64,000 bases of DNA, from positions 124,001 through 188,000 of the forward strand of contig NZ_JARXYX010000015.1 in NCBI RefSeq assembly GCF_029893585.1. The letters are read 5' to 3'. The position numbers and the translations under genes were made by a program. Every line of letters begins with the position of its first letter. Position 1 is the stretch's first letter. Origin of the DNA: Streptomyces sp. LBL (lineage in GTDB: Bacteria; Actinomycetota; Actinomycetes; Streptomycetales; Streptomycetaceae). The notes under the pieces were generated by a model. The model was given only the letters and a program-made list of their open reading frames with translations. It did no database searches and had not been told where the DNA came from. Shown one piece after another: positions 18,010 to 26,341 of the stretch.

Positions 18010-18827
18010 AGCTTCACTCCGTATCGACGTAGTACGCGGGACGCCACGATCCGCAGCACGCGGTCGAAGACGAACCCGAGGATTCCCAAGGTGATGATTC
18101 CGACGAAGACCCAGTCGATCCGCCCGTAGTTGCGAGAGGTCCAGATCAGCGAACCGAGCCCGACCTGGGCGGCGACGATCTCGGCGGAGACGATGGTCAG
18201 GAAGCTGTTGCCCATCGCCAGACGCGCACCGGTGACGATGTGCGGCACCGTCGACGGCAGCACGATCCCCCGCAGGATCTGCCGGCGGCTCGCGCCCAGG
18301 TTCTGTGCCGCGCGCAGCTTGGACTCGCTCACCGACATCACTCCGGCGCTGGTGTTCACCGTGACGATGAACACCGCCGTGTAGAAGATCAGGACGACCT
18401 TCGACGACTCGCCGATGCCCAGCCACACCACCGCGAGGGTCACGAACGCGACCGGCGGGATGAACCGGAAGAACTCGATGTACGGCTCCAGGAGCTGCCG
18501 CACGAGGGGGATCTGCCCGACGAGCAGACCGACCGGTACGCCCACGAGCACACCCAGTCCCCAGCCGATCAGGATCCGGCGGCCGGAGGCAATGATCGAG
18601 TTGGTCAGGGTGCCGTCCGCGGCCAGCTCGCGCGCCGCGGACAGGGTCTGCGTCGGGGAGGCGACCAGGGAGGGGCCGTACTTCGTCGCCAGCAGTTGCC
18701 AGACGACGAGGCCGATGAGGACGGACAGGACGTACATGCCGGTCGTGCGCAGGGTCCGGGCGACCGCCCGGGCCGAACCTCGCGTGGCCTTGGGGCCGAC
18801 GGCGGCGTCCGCTGTGACAACGGTCAT
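18006..18827 (-). CDS. ABC transporter permease, nitrate/sulfonate/taurine type
   Basis: A 273-residue inner-membrane permease with about six hydrophobic helices, starting near residue 30 (MYVLSVLIGLVVWQLLA). The coupling motif is the segment AAQNLGASRRQILRGIVLP. It matches SsuC/TauC-type permeases, which also import aromatic carboxylates and riboflavin-like compounds. The ATG overlaps the ATPase stop by 4 bp. It works with the ATPase at 18824 and the binding protein at 19666. Confidence 0.92.
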   Translation of the reverse strand: MTVVTADAAVGPKATRGSARAVARTLRTTGMYVLSVLIGLVVWQLLATKYGPSLVASPTQTLSAARELAADGTLTNSIIASGRRILIGWGLGVLVGVPVGLLVGQIPLVRQLLEPYIEFFRFIPPVAFVTLAVVWLGIGESSKVVLIFYTAVFIVTVNTSAGVMSVSESKLRAAQNLGASRRQILRGIVLPSTVPHIVTGARLAMGNSFLTIVSAEIVAAQVGLGSLIWTSRNYGRIDWVFVGIITLGILGFVFDRVLRIVASRVLRRYGVKL

Positions 18828-19669
18828 CGGTCGCTCTCCTCGGGGTCGAATCCCTGGTGGCGCAGCGTCTTGCGGACTTCCTCGCCGATGTCCTGCCGCA
18901 GCTTGCGGCGCAGTTCGGCGGTGGCCGGGTCGGCCTCGTCCCGGGGCCTGGGCAGGTCGACCGGGTAGACGGACTTGACCGAGGCGGCGGGGCCCGCGGT
19001 CATGACGGCGATCCGGTCGGCCAGCAGGATCGCCTCGTCGATGTCGTGGGTGACGAAGACGACGGTGCAGCCCGAGGCCCGCCAGATGCGGTCCGTCTCC
19101 TCCTGCATGACCTGCCGGGTCTGGGCGTCGAGCGCCCCGAACGGCTCGTCCATGAGGACGACACCCGGTTCGTTGGCCAGTACACGGGCGATCTGCACCC
19201 GTTGCCGCATGCCTCCGCTGAGCTGGCCGGGGAAGCGGTCCGCGCAGTGGCGCAGTCCGACCAGGCCGAGGTATTCGTCTGCCAGCTTCGTCTGCTCTGC
19301 GCGGGACGCGCCGCGCATCCGCGGGCCGAACGCGACGTTCTGCCGTACCGTCATCCAGTCGAAGAGGGCCTCGCTGCTCTGGAAGACCATGCCCAGCTCC
19401 GGATCGGGGCCGGTGATCGCGGCACCGTCGACGGTGAGACCGCCTTCGCTCACGGTGACGAATCCGGCCATGGCGGACAGCAGCGTGGACTTGCCGCACC
19501 CGCTCGGGCCGAGCAGACACAGGAACTCACCGGCGGCGATGTCCAGGGAGATGTCCCGGACGGCCTGGAAGGAGTCGAAGCGGATGCCGACACCGTCCGC
19601 GGACAGGGCCCCGCCGCGCCCGCTGCCGAGAGCGGTTTCGAGGCGGTCGGTCTCGATGGCCTTGGTCAT
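18824..19669 (-). CDS. ABC transporter ATPase, nitrate/sulfonate/taurine type
   Basis: A 281-residue ATP-binding subunit of the SsuB/TauB class. Walker A is LLGPSGCGKSTL, the Q-loop is GMVFQSSEALFDW, the signature is LSGGMRQRVQIAR, Walker B is VVLMDEPFGALDA and the H-loop is VFVTHDIDEA. The C-terminal tail after residue 230 is charged and may be regulatory. Both ends overlap neighbours by 4 bp, so the importer subunits are translationally coupled. Confidence 0.95.
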   Translation of the reverse strand: MTKAIETDRLETALGSGRGGALSADGVGIRFDSFQAVRDISLDIAAGEFLCLLGPSGCGKSTLLSAMAGFVTVSEGGLTVDGAAITGPDPELGMVFQSSEALFDWMTVRQNVAFGPRMRGASRAEQTKLADEYLGLVGLRHCADRFPGQLSGGMRQRVQIARVLANEPGVVLMDEPFGALDAQTRQVMQEETDRIWRASGCTVVFVTHDIDEAILLADRIAVMTAGPAASVKSVYPVDLPRPRDEADPATAELRRKLRQDIGEEVRKTLRHQGFDPEESDR

Positions 19670-20664
19670 CGTGATCCCTTCCCGTGCTCGGTGAACCAGC
19701 CGCGCTGGACGACCGCGCTGACATCCGGCTTCGCCTTGACCTTGCCGCTGTCCAGGACGAACTGAGCCGTTCCCTCGTATCCCTTGAGGTCCGCGGCCGT
19801 GAAGTCACGGGCCCCGAAGTCGATCTCCTTGATCGCGGTCAGGGTCTGGGCCGCCGGCACCTTCACGGCCTTCTGGGTCGCCTCGGCGGCCGCCTGCGGA
19901 TCGGACTCGGTCAGCCGGGCCGCCTCCTCCAGGGTCTGGGCGACCTTGACGGCCGTGTCCTTGTTGTTCTTCAGCCAGTCGGATCTCGTGAGCAGCCACT
20001 GAGCGTAGGTCAGTCCGTAGGAGCCGGTGTTCTCCAGGACCTTGCCGCCCAGCTCGACGCCCTTGGCGGGCCACGGCTCCCACAGCACGTATCCGTCGAC
20101 ATCGCCCTTCTGCATCAGGGCGGGGATCTCCGGCGGGTCCGCGGTGACGAACTCGACCGACTTCGGGTCGATGCCCTTCGACTCCAGGAACCGGGTCGCC
20201 GCCATCTCGGACAGTCCCGGGGCGACGGCCATCTTGCGGATCTTCGACGGCGCCGTGACCTTCGGACCGAGCACCACCTTCAGATACTTTCCGGACTGCT
20301 CGTACACCAGCAGGGACCGCAGACCTGGGTCCTGCTGGAGCATGCTGATGGTGGTGGTGTCCGAGTTCCCGGACATCTGCACCTGCCCGGCGGTGAGGTT
20401 GTTGACGCCCTCGCTGCCCTGCCCGAACTGCACGAGCTGCACGTCGACACCGTGCTTGGCCCACAGTCCTTCGGCGTCGGCGAGGAAGAACGGCGCGTAC
20501 GAGGCGTCGATGCCGACACCGATGCGGATCGTCGGGCCCCCGGCGCTGTTGCCTGCGGCGGTCGAGTCGGTGGTGCCCGCGCCGCACGCGGTGAGCGTGA
20601 GCAGCGAGGCGGCGAGAGCGGCGGGGCCTGCGAGGAAACGACGTGCGCTGGATCGTGTCTGCAA
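19666..20664 (-). CDS. Substrate-binding lipoprotein, nitrate/sulfonate/taurine type
   Basis: A 332-residue binding protein of the SsuA/TauA fold. A signal peptide with a lipobox (LLTLTAC) anchors it to the outer face of the membrane. The body shows IRIGVGIDASYAPFFLADAEGLW, GVNNLTAGQVQMSGN and DGYVLWEPWPAKGVELG. The TTG at 20664 is chosen because GAGG lies six bases upstream and it gives a compact signal peptide; reading on upstream gives an implausible leader. Ligands of this class include sulfonates, aromatic acids and pyrimidines. The divergent Rieske operon suggests an aromatic substrate. Confidence 0.88.
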   Translation of the reverse strand: MQTRSSARRFLAGPAALAASLLTLTACGAGTTDSTAAGNSAGGPTIRIGVGIDASYAPFFLADAEGLWAKHGVDVQLVQFGQGSEGVNNLTAGQVQMSGNSDTTTISMLQQDPGLRSLLVYEQSGKYLKVVLGPKVTAPSKIRKMAVAPGLSEMAATRFLESKGIDPKSVEFVTADPPEIPALMQKGDVDGYVLWEPWPAKGVELGGKVLENTGSYGLTYAQWLLTRSDWLKNNKDTAVKVAQTLEEAARLTESDPQAAAEATQKAVKVPAAQTLTAIKEIDFGARDFTAADLKGYEGTAQFVLDSGKVKAKPDVSAVVQRGWFTEHGKGSR

Positions 20665-20897
20665 TGAGCACCTCGTGGGTTGCGGCTTGGCTTGCGGCTG
20701 GTCGGCGGGGTGCGGCCCGATACTGGGCGCACGGTAGAACGGACAGTGCCCCGCACGCACCGAGGCGGGTCCGCTCAGCGGGACGTGCGGGTGAGTCCTG
20801 GCACCGGCCCATGTCCGCCGCCTCCACCCGGGGTGCCGCCGACCGGTGACGCTGCGTACATGCGGGGTGCGGTCTGCTCAGCGAGACGGGTCCCTTG

Positions 20898-20917
20898 GGC
20901 GGATCCGCCGGTCCGCC
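20898..20917. promoter_or_regulatory. Palindrome GGCGGATCCGCC followed by GGTCCGCC, upstream of the Rieske operon
   Basis: A perfect 12-bp palindrome at 20898-20909 is directly followed by GGTCCGCC. It lies 54 bases before the Rieske oxygenase start, in the gap shared with the divergent binding-protein gene. It resembles the dyad at 15891 and may be part of a common operator set. Confidence 0.45.
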
Positions 20918-20962
20918 GCATGCTCGCCTCACAGTTCACCCGGCAGCAGGAGGACACGCACG

Positions 20963-22237
20963 ATGACGGTCGAGGACTCTCCCGACGCAAAGCCCACGGT
21001 CCGGAGCCGCCGCAGATCAGCAGGAGAACCCGGACGTCAGGACTGGAAGTCGTGGCCCCACTACGACGCGGCGGGCGCGGGCTTCCGCGGCTACTGGTAT
21101 CCGGTCACCTGGTCCAGCCAGATCACCGGCGATCCGCTGCCGTTCACGATCTGCGGCGAGAAGATCACGCTGATCCGGGACGGCGGCACGGCGTACGCGC
21201 TGCACAACCGCTGCCCGCACCGCGGCGTGCCGCTCTCCGAGGGAGACCAGCAGTTCCCCGGCACCGTCAGCTGCCCGTACCACGGCTGGACCTTCGACCT
21301 GCCCACCGGCAAGCTCGCCGCGGTCATCACCGACGGGCCGGGCTGCCGGCTGACCGGCAAGGTCTCGGTGCGCACCTACCCGGTCGAGGAACGCCTCGGC
21401 ATGGTGTGGGTGTACATCCCCCTCGCCGACGAGGAGCCGCACCCGATCGACTCGCAGCTGCCCGAGGAGCTCGTCTCCAACGCCTTCGTGATGGGCGGCC
21501 GGATCGACCCGCGCAGCGGCAACTGGCGCTTCGCCTGCGAGAACGGCTTCGACGAGGGCCACGCCAAGTACCTGCACCGCACCGCTCTGTGGCGGCTGTT
21601 CAAGCCCATGCCGACCTGGAACATCACCCGGATCGTGCCCAAGGGCCGCTGGATCTTCCGGGTCCAGGACGAGGTCCACTGGGAGGCGGACTTCCCCGGA
21701 GTGGGCCACTGGACCAACAAGCGCTGGTGGAAGGCCCGGCCGCCGAAGGAGACCTTCAACATCGGCAACACGGGCAAGCCGGACAAGGTCGACCCGACGA
21801 TCGAGGCCCAGGAGTTCCCCGGCTTCGCGTCACTGTCGATGCCCGGCGTGCTGCGCATCGCGTACCCCAACTTCATCCACTACGAGTTCTACGTCCCGGT
21901 CGACGAGGACAACCACCGCTACGTCGGCGTGATGGTCAACTTCACCGAGGGCTTGGACACCCTGCGGTTCTACGCCAAGTACCTGGGCGCGATCCGCTGG
22001 CTGTTCCACGGCCAGTTCTCCGGTCAGGACGCATGGATGGTCGACATCACCGACGCTCCCCCGGAGAAGCTCTACCGCCCCGACATCTCGCTGACCGCCT
22101 GGCGGAACCTCAGCGAGGAGGAGTACGGCAAGAAGCTGGCCGGCCCGGGCTCCCCCACCGGCAAGGACTCCCCCACCCCCACCCCCACCCCCACCGGCAC
22201 CGGCACCGGCACCGGCACCGACGAGAAGAAGGCATGA
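20963..22237 (+). CDS. Rieske non-haem iron oxygenase, alpha subunit
   Basis: A 424-residue ring-hydroxylating or O-demethylating oxygenase. The Rieske [2Fe-2S] ligands are Cys84 and His86 (CPHRG) and Cys104 and His107 (CPYHGW). The mononuclear iron site is the ENGFDEGHAKYLH segment. GGAGG precedes the ATG. The last 30 residues are low-complexity Pro-Thr and Gly-Thr repeats before a charged tail. It heads a coupled operon that includes an extradiol dioxygenase, so it probably makes the catechol that is then cleaved. Electrons could come from the ferredoxin reductase/ferredoxin pair at 27515-28871 or the reductase at 6635. Confidence 0.92.
   Translation: MTVEDSPDAKPTVRSRRRSAGEPGRQDWKSWPHYDAAGAGFRGYWYPVTWSSQITGDPLPFTICGEKITLIRDGGTAYALHNRCPHRGVPLSEGDQQFPGTVSCPYHGWTFDLPTGKLAAVITDGPGCRLTGKVSVRTYPVEERLGMVWVYIPLADEEPHPIDSQLPEELVSNAFVMGGRIDPRSGNWRFACENGFDEGHAKYLHRTALWRLFKPMPTWNITRIVPKGRWIFRVQDEVHWEADFPGVGHWTNKRWWKARPPKETFNIGNTGKPDKVDPTIEAQEFPGFASLSMPGVLRIAYPNFIHYEFYVPVDEDNHRYVGVMVNFTEGLDTLRFYAKYLGAIRWLFHGQFSGQDAWMVDITDAPPEKLYRPDISLTAWRNLSEEEYGKKLAGPGSPTGKDSPTPTPTPTGTGTGTGTDEKKA
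22170..22220 (+). repeat. Hexanucleotide repeats in the 3' end of the Rieske oxygenase gene
   Basis: About four CCCCCA units are followed by about four CCGGCA units, encoding TPTPTP and TGTGTG. The 6-bp unit keeps the frame, so copy-number change would only alter tail length. Confidence 0.9.
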
Positions 22238-22356
22238 CCATGGGCCGCATCCTCCTCACCCTGCTGATCGGCGCCGCGGTCGCCGTCGGGCTCCCGATCG
22301 CCAAGAAGCGCTTCGAGCGCACCACCATGACCCAGGTCCACCGGATCAACCAGTGA
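22234..22356 (+). CDS. Small single-span membrane protein, 40 residues
   Basis: The ATG at 22234 overlaps the Rieske stop (ATGA) and its own stop overlaps the next start (GTGA), so it is embedded by translational coupling on both sides. Residues 5-22 (RILLTLLIGAAVAVGLPI) form one transmembrane helix, followed by the basic stretch AKKRFERT, which predicts a cytoplasmic C-terminus. Codon use is typical of the genome. No family is recognised. It could anchor the oxygenase or M20-like protein at the membrane, or help substrate entry, but this is conjecture. Confidence 0.72.
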   Translation: MTMGRILLTLLIGAAVAVGLPIAKKRFERTTMTQVHRINQ

Positions 22357-23687
22357 CCGTCGACGAACTGGCAGGACTGGACAGTCGGCGTGCCGCCTGG
22401 GTCCAGGAAGCCTGGCGGCAGGTGACCGGTGACCGGCTGCGCGAGCTGATCACCGGCCTCGTCGACATCCCGAGTCCGACCGGCGACGAGGGCCCGCTCG
22501 CCGAGCACATCGCCGCCACTCTCACGGCCGCGGGCTGCCGGGCCCGGGTCCAGCCGCTCGACGACCGGCAGGCCAACGCCTGGTCCCGGCTCGACGGCGA
22601 CGGCACCGGCCCCGACCTGATGCTGTACGCGCCGATCGACACCCTGACGGTCGGCGAGGAGAGCGAGGATCTCCCCTGGATCGGCCCCGAGTTGCGGGAC
22701 GACATGCGCCCGCGGGCCACCGTCCACGACGACCTGGTCGTCGGCCTGGGAGCATCCAACCCCAAGGGCCATGCCGCGTGCGTGATGATGGCCGCCGAGG
22801 CGATCGCGCTCGCCGGGATCCCGCTCACCGGCGACCTGGTCGCGGCCTTCGGCGCGGGCGGCATGCCCACCAACGCCCGGCCGGGCCCCCGCCGCCACAC
22901 CGGCCAGGGCGTGGGTTGTTCGTTCCTGCTGGAGCAGGGAGTGTGGACCGACTACGCGGTCATCGCCAAGCCCGGCTGGACGGTGTCCTGGGACGAGGTC
23001 GGTCTCGTGTGGTTCGAGGTCACCGTCCGCGGCACGCACACCTACGCCGGCTCGCGCCACCGGCTCCCGTACGACAACGCGATCGCCCGCGCCGGTGAGG
23101 TGGCCCGGTACCTGGAGGAGTGGTTCGTCGAGTACGCCGACCGGCACACCGCCGGGACGGTCGCGCCGCAGGGCATCGTCTCCTCGGTGCGCGGCGGCTG
23201 GCCGCGGATGGCGGCGGTGACACCGGCCGCCTGCACCCTCATGGTGGACCTGCGCATCAGCCCCGACACGACGCCGATGCGGGTGAAGCGGGAGTTCATG
23301 GCCGCCGTCGACGCCATGCGCGACACGATGCCCGGGCTCGACGTCACCGCCGACATGGTGCTGGCCATCGCCGGAACCCGGACCGATCCGGACAGCTGGG
23401 TGCGCCGCAGCGCGACGGCCGCGTGGGAGGCCTTCGAGGGGCGCGAGCACGAGGTGATCCTCGGCAACAGCGGCGCCACCGACGCGAACATCCTGCGCGG
23501 GCGCGGCATCCCCACGGTGCGGGTCGGGATGCCGAAGGTCACGGAAGCCCCTTTCGACATCGACTTCGCGCGGGGGATGAACACCGTCTCCGTACGGGCC
23601 ATGGAGAGGCTGACGCGTCATCTGATCCGTACGGCCCTCGACACCGTCACCCGCTCCCGCGACGAGCTGGAAGGAACAGCGACATGA
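22353..23687 (+). CDS. M20-like protein lacking canonical metal ligands
   Basis: A 444-residue protein with the M20 amidohydrolase/peptidase layout: a catalytic-type domain interrupted by a dimerisation domain (VRGTHTYAGSRHRLPYDNAI). The usual metal motifs are altered. The G-H-x-D site reads YAPIDTL, the bridging-Asp site reads GASNPKGH, the E-E pair is replaced by AAFGAGGMPTN, and the C-terminal His site reads FARGMNTVSV. Hydrolysis by the standard mechanism is therefore unlikely. It may be a divergent hydrolase with another metal site, or a non-catalytic subunit. The GTG start overlaps the small membrane gene, and its stop overlaps the dioxygenase start. Confidence 0.8.
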   Translation: MTVDELAGLDSRRAAWVQEAWRQVTGDRLRELITGLVDIPSPTGDEGPLAEHIAATLTAAGCRARVQPLDDRQANAWSRLDGDGTGPDLMLYAPIDTLTVGEESEDLPWIGPELRDDMRPRATVHDDLVVGLGASNPKGHAACVMMAAEAIALAGIPLTGDLVAAFGAGGMPTNARPGPRRHTGQGVGCSFLLEQGVWTDYAVIAKPGWTVSWDEVGLVWFEVTVRGTHTYAGSRHRLPYDNAIARAGEVARYLEEWFVEYADRHTAGTVAPQGIVSSVRGGWPRMAAVTPAACTLMVDLRISPDTTPMRVKREFMAAVDAMRDTMPGLDVTADMVLAIAGTRTDPDSWVRRSATAAWEAFEGREHEVILGNSGATDANILRGRGIPTVRVGMPKVTEAPFDIDFARGMNTVSVRAMERLTRHLIRTALDTVTRSRDELEGTAT

Positions 23688-24640
23688 CCGAGATAGTCCT
23701 GGGTGTGGGCGCGTCGCACAGCACGCTGATGAACACCCACTGGGAGGAGACCCTCCACAAGGACCGGGCCGAGCGGTTCCGTGACGCGCTCACGCAGGCG
23801 CGCGAGGCGCTCGCCGCGGCCCGGCCCGACACGGTGATCCTGGTGGGTTCCAACCACTTCCGCGGCTTCTGGCTGGACCTGATCCCGAGCTTCACGATCG
23901 GTGTCGGCGAGTGCGTCGCCAGCGGCGAGTCGGGCACTCCCAAGGGCCCGCAGCCGGTGGACGTGCCGCTGGCCCGGCACATCGCCGGCTCCCTCGTCGA
24001 AGGCGGCGCTTTCGACCCCGCCTTCTCGGCCCGGTTGCAGATCGACCATGGTCAGTCGCACGCGATCCAGTACCTCCTCGACGGGCTGGACGTGGAGATC
24101 GTGCCGCTCGTCGTGAACGTCTTCGCCCCTCCCCTGCCCACACTCGCGCGCTGCGAGGACCTGGGCCGGGCGATCCGGGAGGCCGTACTGGCGTTTCCCG
24201 GGGACCGTCGCGTCGCCGTCATCGGCTCGGGCGGTCTCTCGCACCGGCTGCCCTGGCCGGACTGGCGGGAACCGCACGGCGACGACGAGGAGTTCATGGT
24301 CGGCGCGTGGCTCAATGGCCGGGAGAACTGGCAGGACTACGACGTCCGGCGGCGCGAGATCATCCGGGCCGCCGAGGCCGCGCTCAACCCGGAGTTCGAC
24401 GACGAGTTCCTCTCCCTCGTCGAGCGCGGCGAGACGCACCGCATCACCGAGTACACCACCGAAGAGCTGGAGAAGGTGGCCGGCAACGGCGCCCAGGAAG
24501 TACGCACCTGGCTGCTCATGGCCGCCCTGCTCCACCACGTTCCCGGCCGGCGCCTCGCCTACGAACCGATGCCCGAGTGGCTCACCGGCATGGGCGTCGC
24601 CGTCCTCGACCCCGCACACACCGACGAAAGGCAGCCATGA
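23684..24640 (+). CDS. Class III extradiol ring-cleavage dioxygenase (MhpB-like)
   Basis: A 318-residue LigB-superfamily enzyme close in layout to 2,3-dihydroxyphenylpropionate 1,2-dioxygenase. Conserved pieces are GASHSTLMN near the N-terminus (iron-ligand His), VGSNHFRGFWLD, the QIDHGQSHAIQ segment, GSGGLSHRLPWPD and the C-terminal EVRTWLLMAALL and EWLTGMG. It opens a catechol ring next to one hydroxyl using Fe(II) and O2. Both ends overlap neighbours by 4 bp, with an MhpC-like hydrolase next. The substrate is presumably a 3-substituted catechol from the Rieske step. Confidence 0.9.
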   Translation: MTEIVLGVGASHSTLMNTHWEETLHKDRAERFRDALTQAREALAAARPDTVILVGSNHFRGFWLDLIPSFTIGVGECVASGESGTPKGPQPVDVPLARHIAGSLVEGGAFDPAFSARLQIDHGQSHAIQYLLDGLDVEIVPLVVNVFAPPLPTLARCEDLGRAIREAVLAFPGDRRVAVIGSGGLSHRLPWPDWREPHGDDEEFMVGAWLNGRENWQDYDVRRREIIRAAEAALNPEFDDEFLSLVERGETHRITEYTTEELEKVAGNGAQEVRTWLLMAALLHHVPGRRLAYEPMPEWLTGMGVAVLDPAHTDERQP

Positions 24641-25497
24641 GCATCTGGACCGAACTGACGGGCATCGACTACCGCCACGCGTACGTCGAGACCGGCGACG
24701 TGACGACCCGCGCTCTGCAGGCGGGTCCCGAGGACGGCGAGCATGTGGTGTTCCTGCACGGCACGACCGGCCACCTGGAGGCGTTCGTCCGTAACATCCC
24801 GGCGCACGCCGAGGCCGGCTATCGCTGCCATGCCATCGACATGCTCGGCCACGGCTACACCGGCAAGCCGGACCGCCCGGGCGAGATCCCCGCGTATGTC
24901 GAGCACCTGATGGCGTACCTCGACGCGGTGGGCGCCGAACGCGCGCATGTGGTGGGCGAGTCGCTGGGCGGCTGGGTGGGGTCCTGGGCGGCGAGCGAGT
25001 ACCCGGACCGCGTGGCCTCCCTCCAGCTGCTGTGCATGGGCGGCACGAAGATCAACCCGGCGGTGATGGACCGGCTGAAGACGTCCACGCGCAACGCTGC
25101 CCTCAAGAAGGAGATCTCCTTCACCCGGGAGCGGCTGGCGCTGCTGTGGGCCGAGTGGGACGAGGAGCTCGGCGAGGAACTGACCCAGGTGCGCTACGAG
25201 ATCTACCACCACCCCGAGTTCCAGCGGAACCTGCACAACCTGCTGGCGCTGCAGGAGGTCGAGGCGCGTGAGCGCAATCTGCTGCGCCCCGACCGCATGG
25301 CCCGGATCAAGGCACCTACGCTGGTGGTCTGGGGCAACAAGAACCCTATGGGGGATGTCCCGGAGGCCGAGGCCATCGCCGCGGCCATCCCCGGAGCCCG
25401 CCTGGAGGTCTTCAACGAGTGCGGCCACTGGCCGCAGCACGAGAAGGCCGACCTCTACAACCCGCTCAGCCTGGCCTTTCTCGCCGAGTCGCCGTGA
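24637..25497 (+). CDS. Meta-cleavage product hydrolase-like alpha/beta hydrolase
   Basis: A 286-residue alpha/beta hydrolase with VVFLHGTTGHLEAF (oxyanion region), VVGESLGGWVG (nucleophile Ser), VVWGNKNPMGDV (acid region) and FNECGHWPQHE (His). It follows the extradiol dioxygenase with an ATGA overlap and would hydrolyse the C-C bond of the ring-fission product, releasing a 2-hydroxy-penta-2,4-dienoate type acid. That product would be used by the MhpD/MhpE/MhpF proteins at 40987-43816. At the acid position an Asn-rich turn replaces the more usual GxxD, so the acid residue is not certain. Confidence 0.87.
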   Translation: MSIWTELTGIDYRHAYVETGDVTTRALQAGPEDGEHVVFLHGTTGHLEAFVRNIPAHAEAGYRCHAIDMLGHGYTGKPDRPGEIPAYVEHLMAYLDAVGAERAHVVGESLGGWVGSWAASEYPDRVASLQLLCMGGTKINPAVMDRLKTSTRNAALKKEISFTRERLALLWAEWDEELGEELTQVRYEIYHHPEFQRNLHNLLALQEVEARERNLLRPDRMARIKAPTLVVWGNKNPMGDVPEAEAIAAAIPGARLEVFNECGHWPQHEKADLYNPLSLAFLAESP

Positions 25498-25507
25498 GGT
25501 GCCTGCC

Positions 25508-26341
25508 ATGACCGTCGTCCCGATCGAGCGCGCCCCGCTCGACTCCGCCTCGCCTTCCCCATCCCCATCCCCATCCCCCTCCCCGCCGTCGTCGTATCCC
25601 GACTCGATGAACTCCGTCCTGGGCAAGGTCCGGCCCATACTGGAAGCGTTCACCGTCGACGACGACACGCTCTCCCTCGCCGACCTCGTGCGCCGCACGG
25701 GCGTGGCGAAGGCCACCGTGCACCGGCTCTGTCAGGAGCTGGTGGTCTGGGGACTGCTGGAGAGAGCGGGCTGCGACTACCGGCTCGGGTTGCGGCTGTT
25801 CGAGATCGGTCAGCGGGTGCACCGGCAGCGGATCCTGCGCGAGGTGGCCCAGCCGTACATGGAGGACCTGCTGCTGGCCACTCAGGAGACGATCCACTTC
25901 GCGATCCACGACGGCATCGACGTGGTCTATCTGGAGAAGATCCTGCCGCACCGGGGGCTGAGCGAGGAGTCCCGGGTGGCGGGCCGGCTCCCGTTGTACG
26001 CCACCGCCACCGGCAAGGCGATCCTGGCCTTCTCCCCCGCCTCTCTGTTCGGCGAGGTGGTCAGGAACGGGCTGAAGCCGTTCACCCGCCACACGATCAC
26101 CTCGCCGGGGCGGCTGCGCGGCCAGCTGGAGCGGGTCCGGGAGCAGGGCATCGCGACCGAGGGGGAGGAGATCAGGCTCGGTTACATGAGCATGGCCGTG
26201 CCGGTCTTCGGGCAGCAGAACGCGCTGGCGGGCGCGTTGTCGATCACCGCACCGACGTACCGCATGGACGCCACCGCGCACGCGAGCGCGCTGCGCATCG
26301 CGGGTCTGGGCATCAGTCGGTCGCTGCGGTCGGCCCTGTGA
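25508..26341 (+). CDS. IclR-family transcriptional regulator
   Basis: A 277-residue regulator with an N-terminal winged helix (SVLGKVRPILEAF, then LADLVRRTGVAKATVHRLCQEL) and a C-terminal effector-binding domain (YLEKILPHRG, GRLPLYATATGKAILAF). A Ser-Pro repeat of about 12 residues near the N-terminus is coded by CCCCAT hexamers. It lies 10 bases after the hydrolase gene and overlaps the next gene, so it is made from the operon it probably controls. Aromatic acids or CoA esters are typical effectors. Confidence 0.93.
   Translation: MTVVPIERAPLDSASPSPSPSPSPSPPSSYPDSMNSVLGKVRPILEAFTVDDDTLSLADLVRRTGVAKATVHRLCQELVVWGLLERAGCDYRLGLRLFEIGQRVHRQRILREVAQPYMEDLLLATQETIHFAIHDGIDVVYLEKILPHRGLSEESRVAGRLPLYATATGKAILAFSPASLFGEVVRNGLKPFTRHTITSPGRLRGQLERVREQGIATEGEEIRLGYMSMAVPVFGQQNALAGALSITAPTYRMDATAHASALRIAGLGISRSLRSAL
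25557..25578 (+). repeat. CCCCAT hexanucleotide repeat in the iclR reading frame
   Basis: About three and a half copies encode the Ser-Pro run near the N-terminus of the regulator. Copy-number change would keep the frame. Confidence 0.85.

Noticed and set aside
22353..23687. Simple annotation as succinyl-diaminopimelate desuccinylase or ArgE
   Set aside because: The fold is M20-like, but the metal-binding residues of those enzymes are not present at the expected places and the context is aromatic catabolism.
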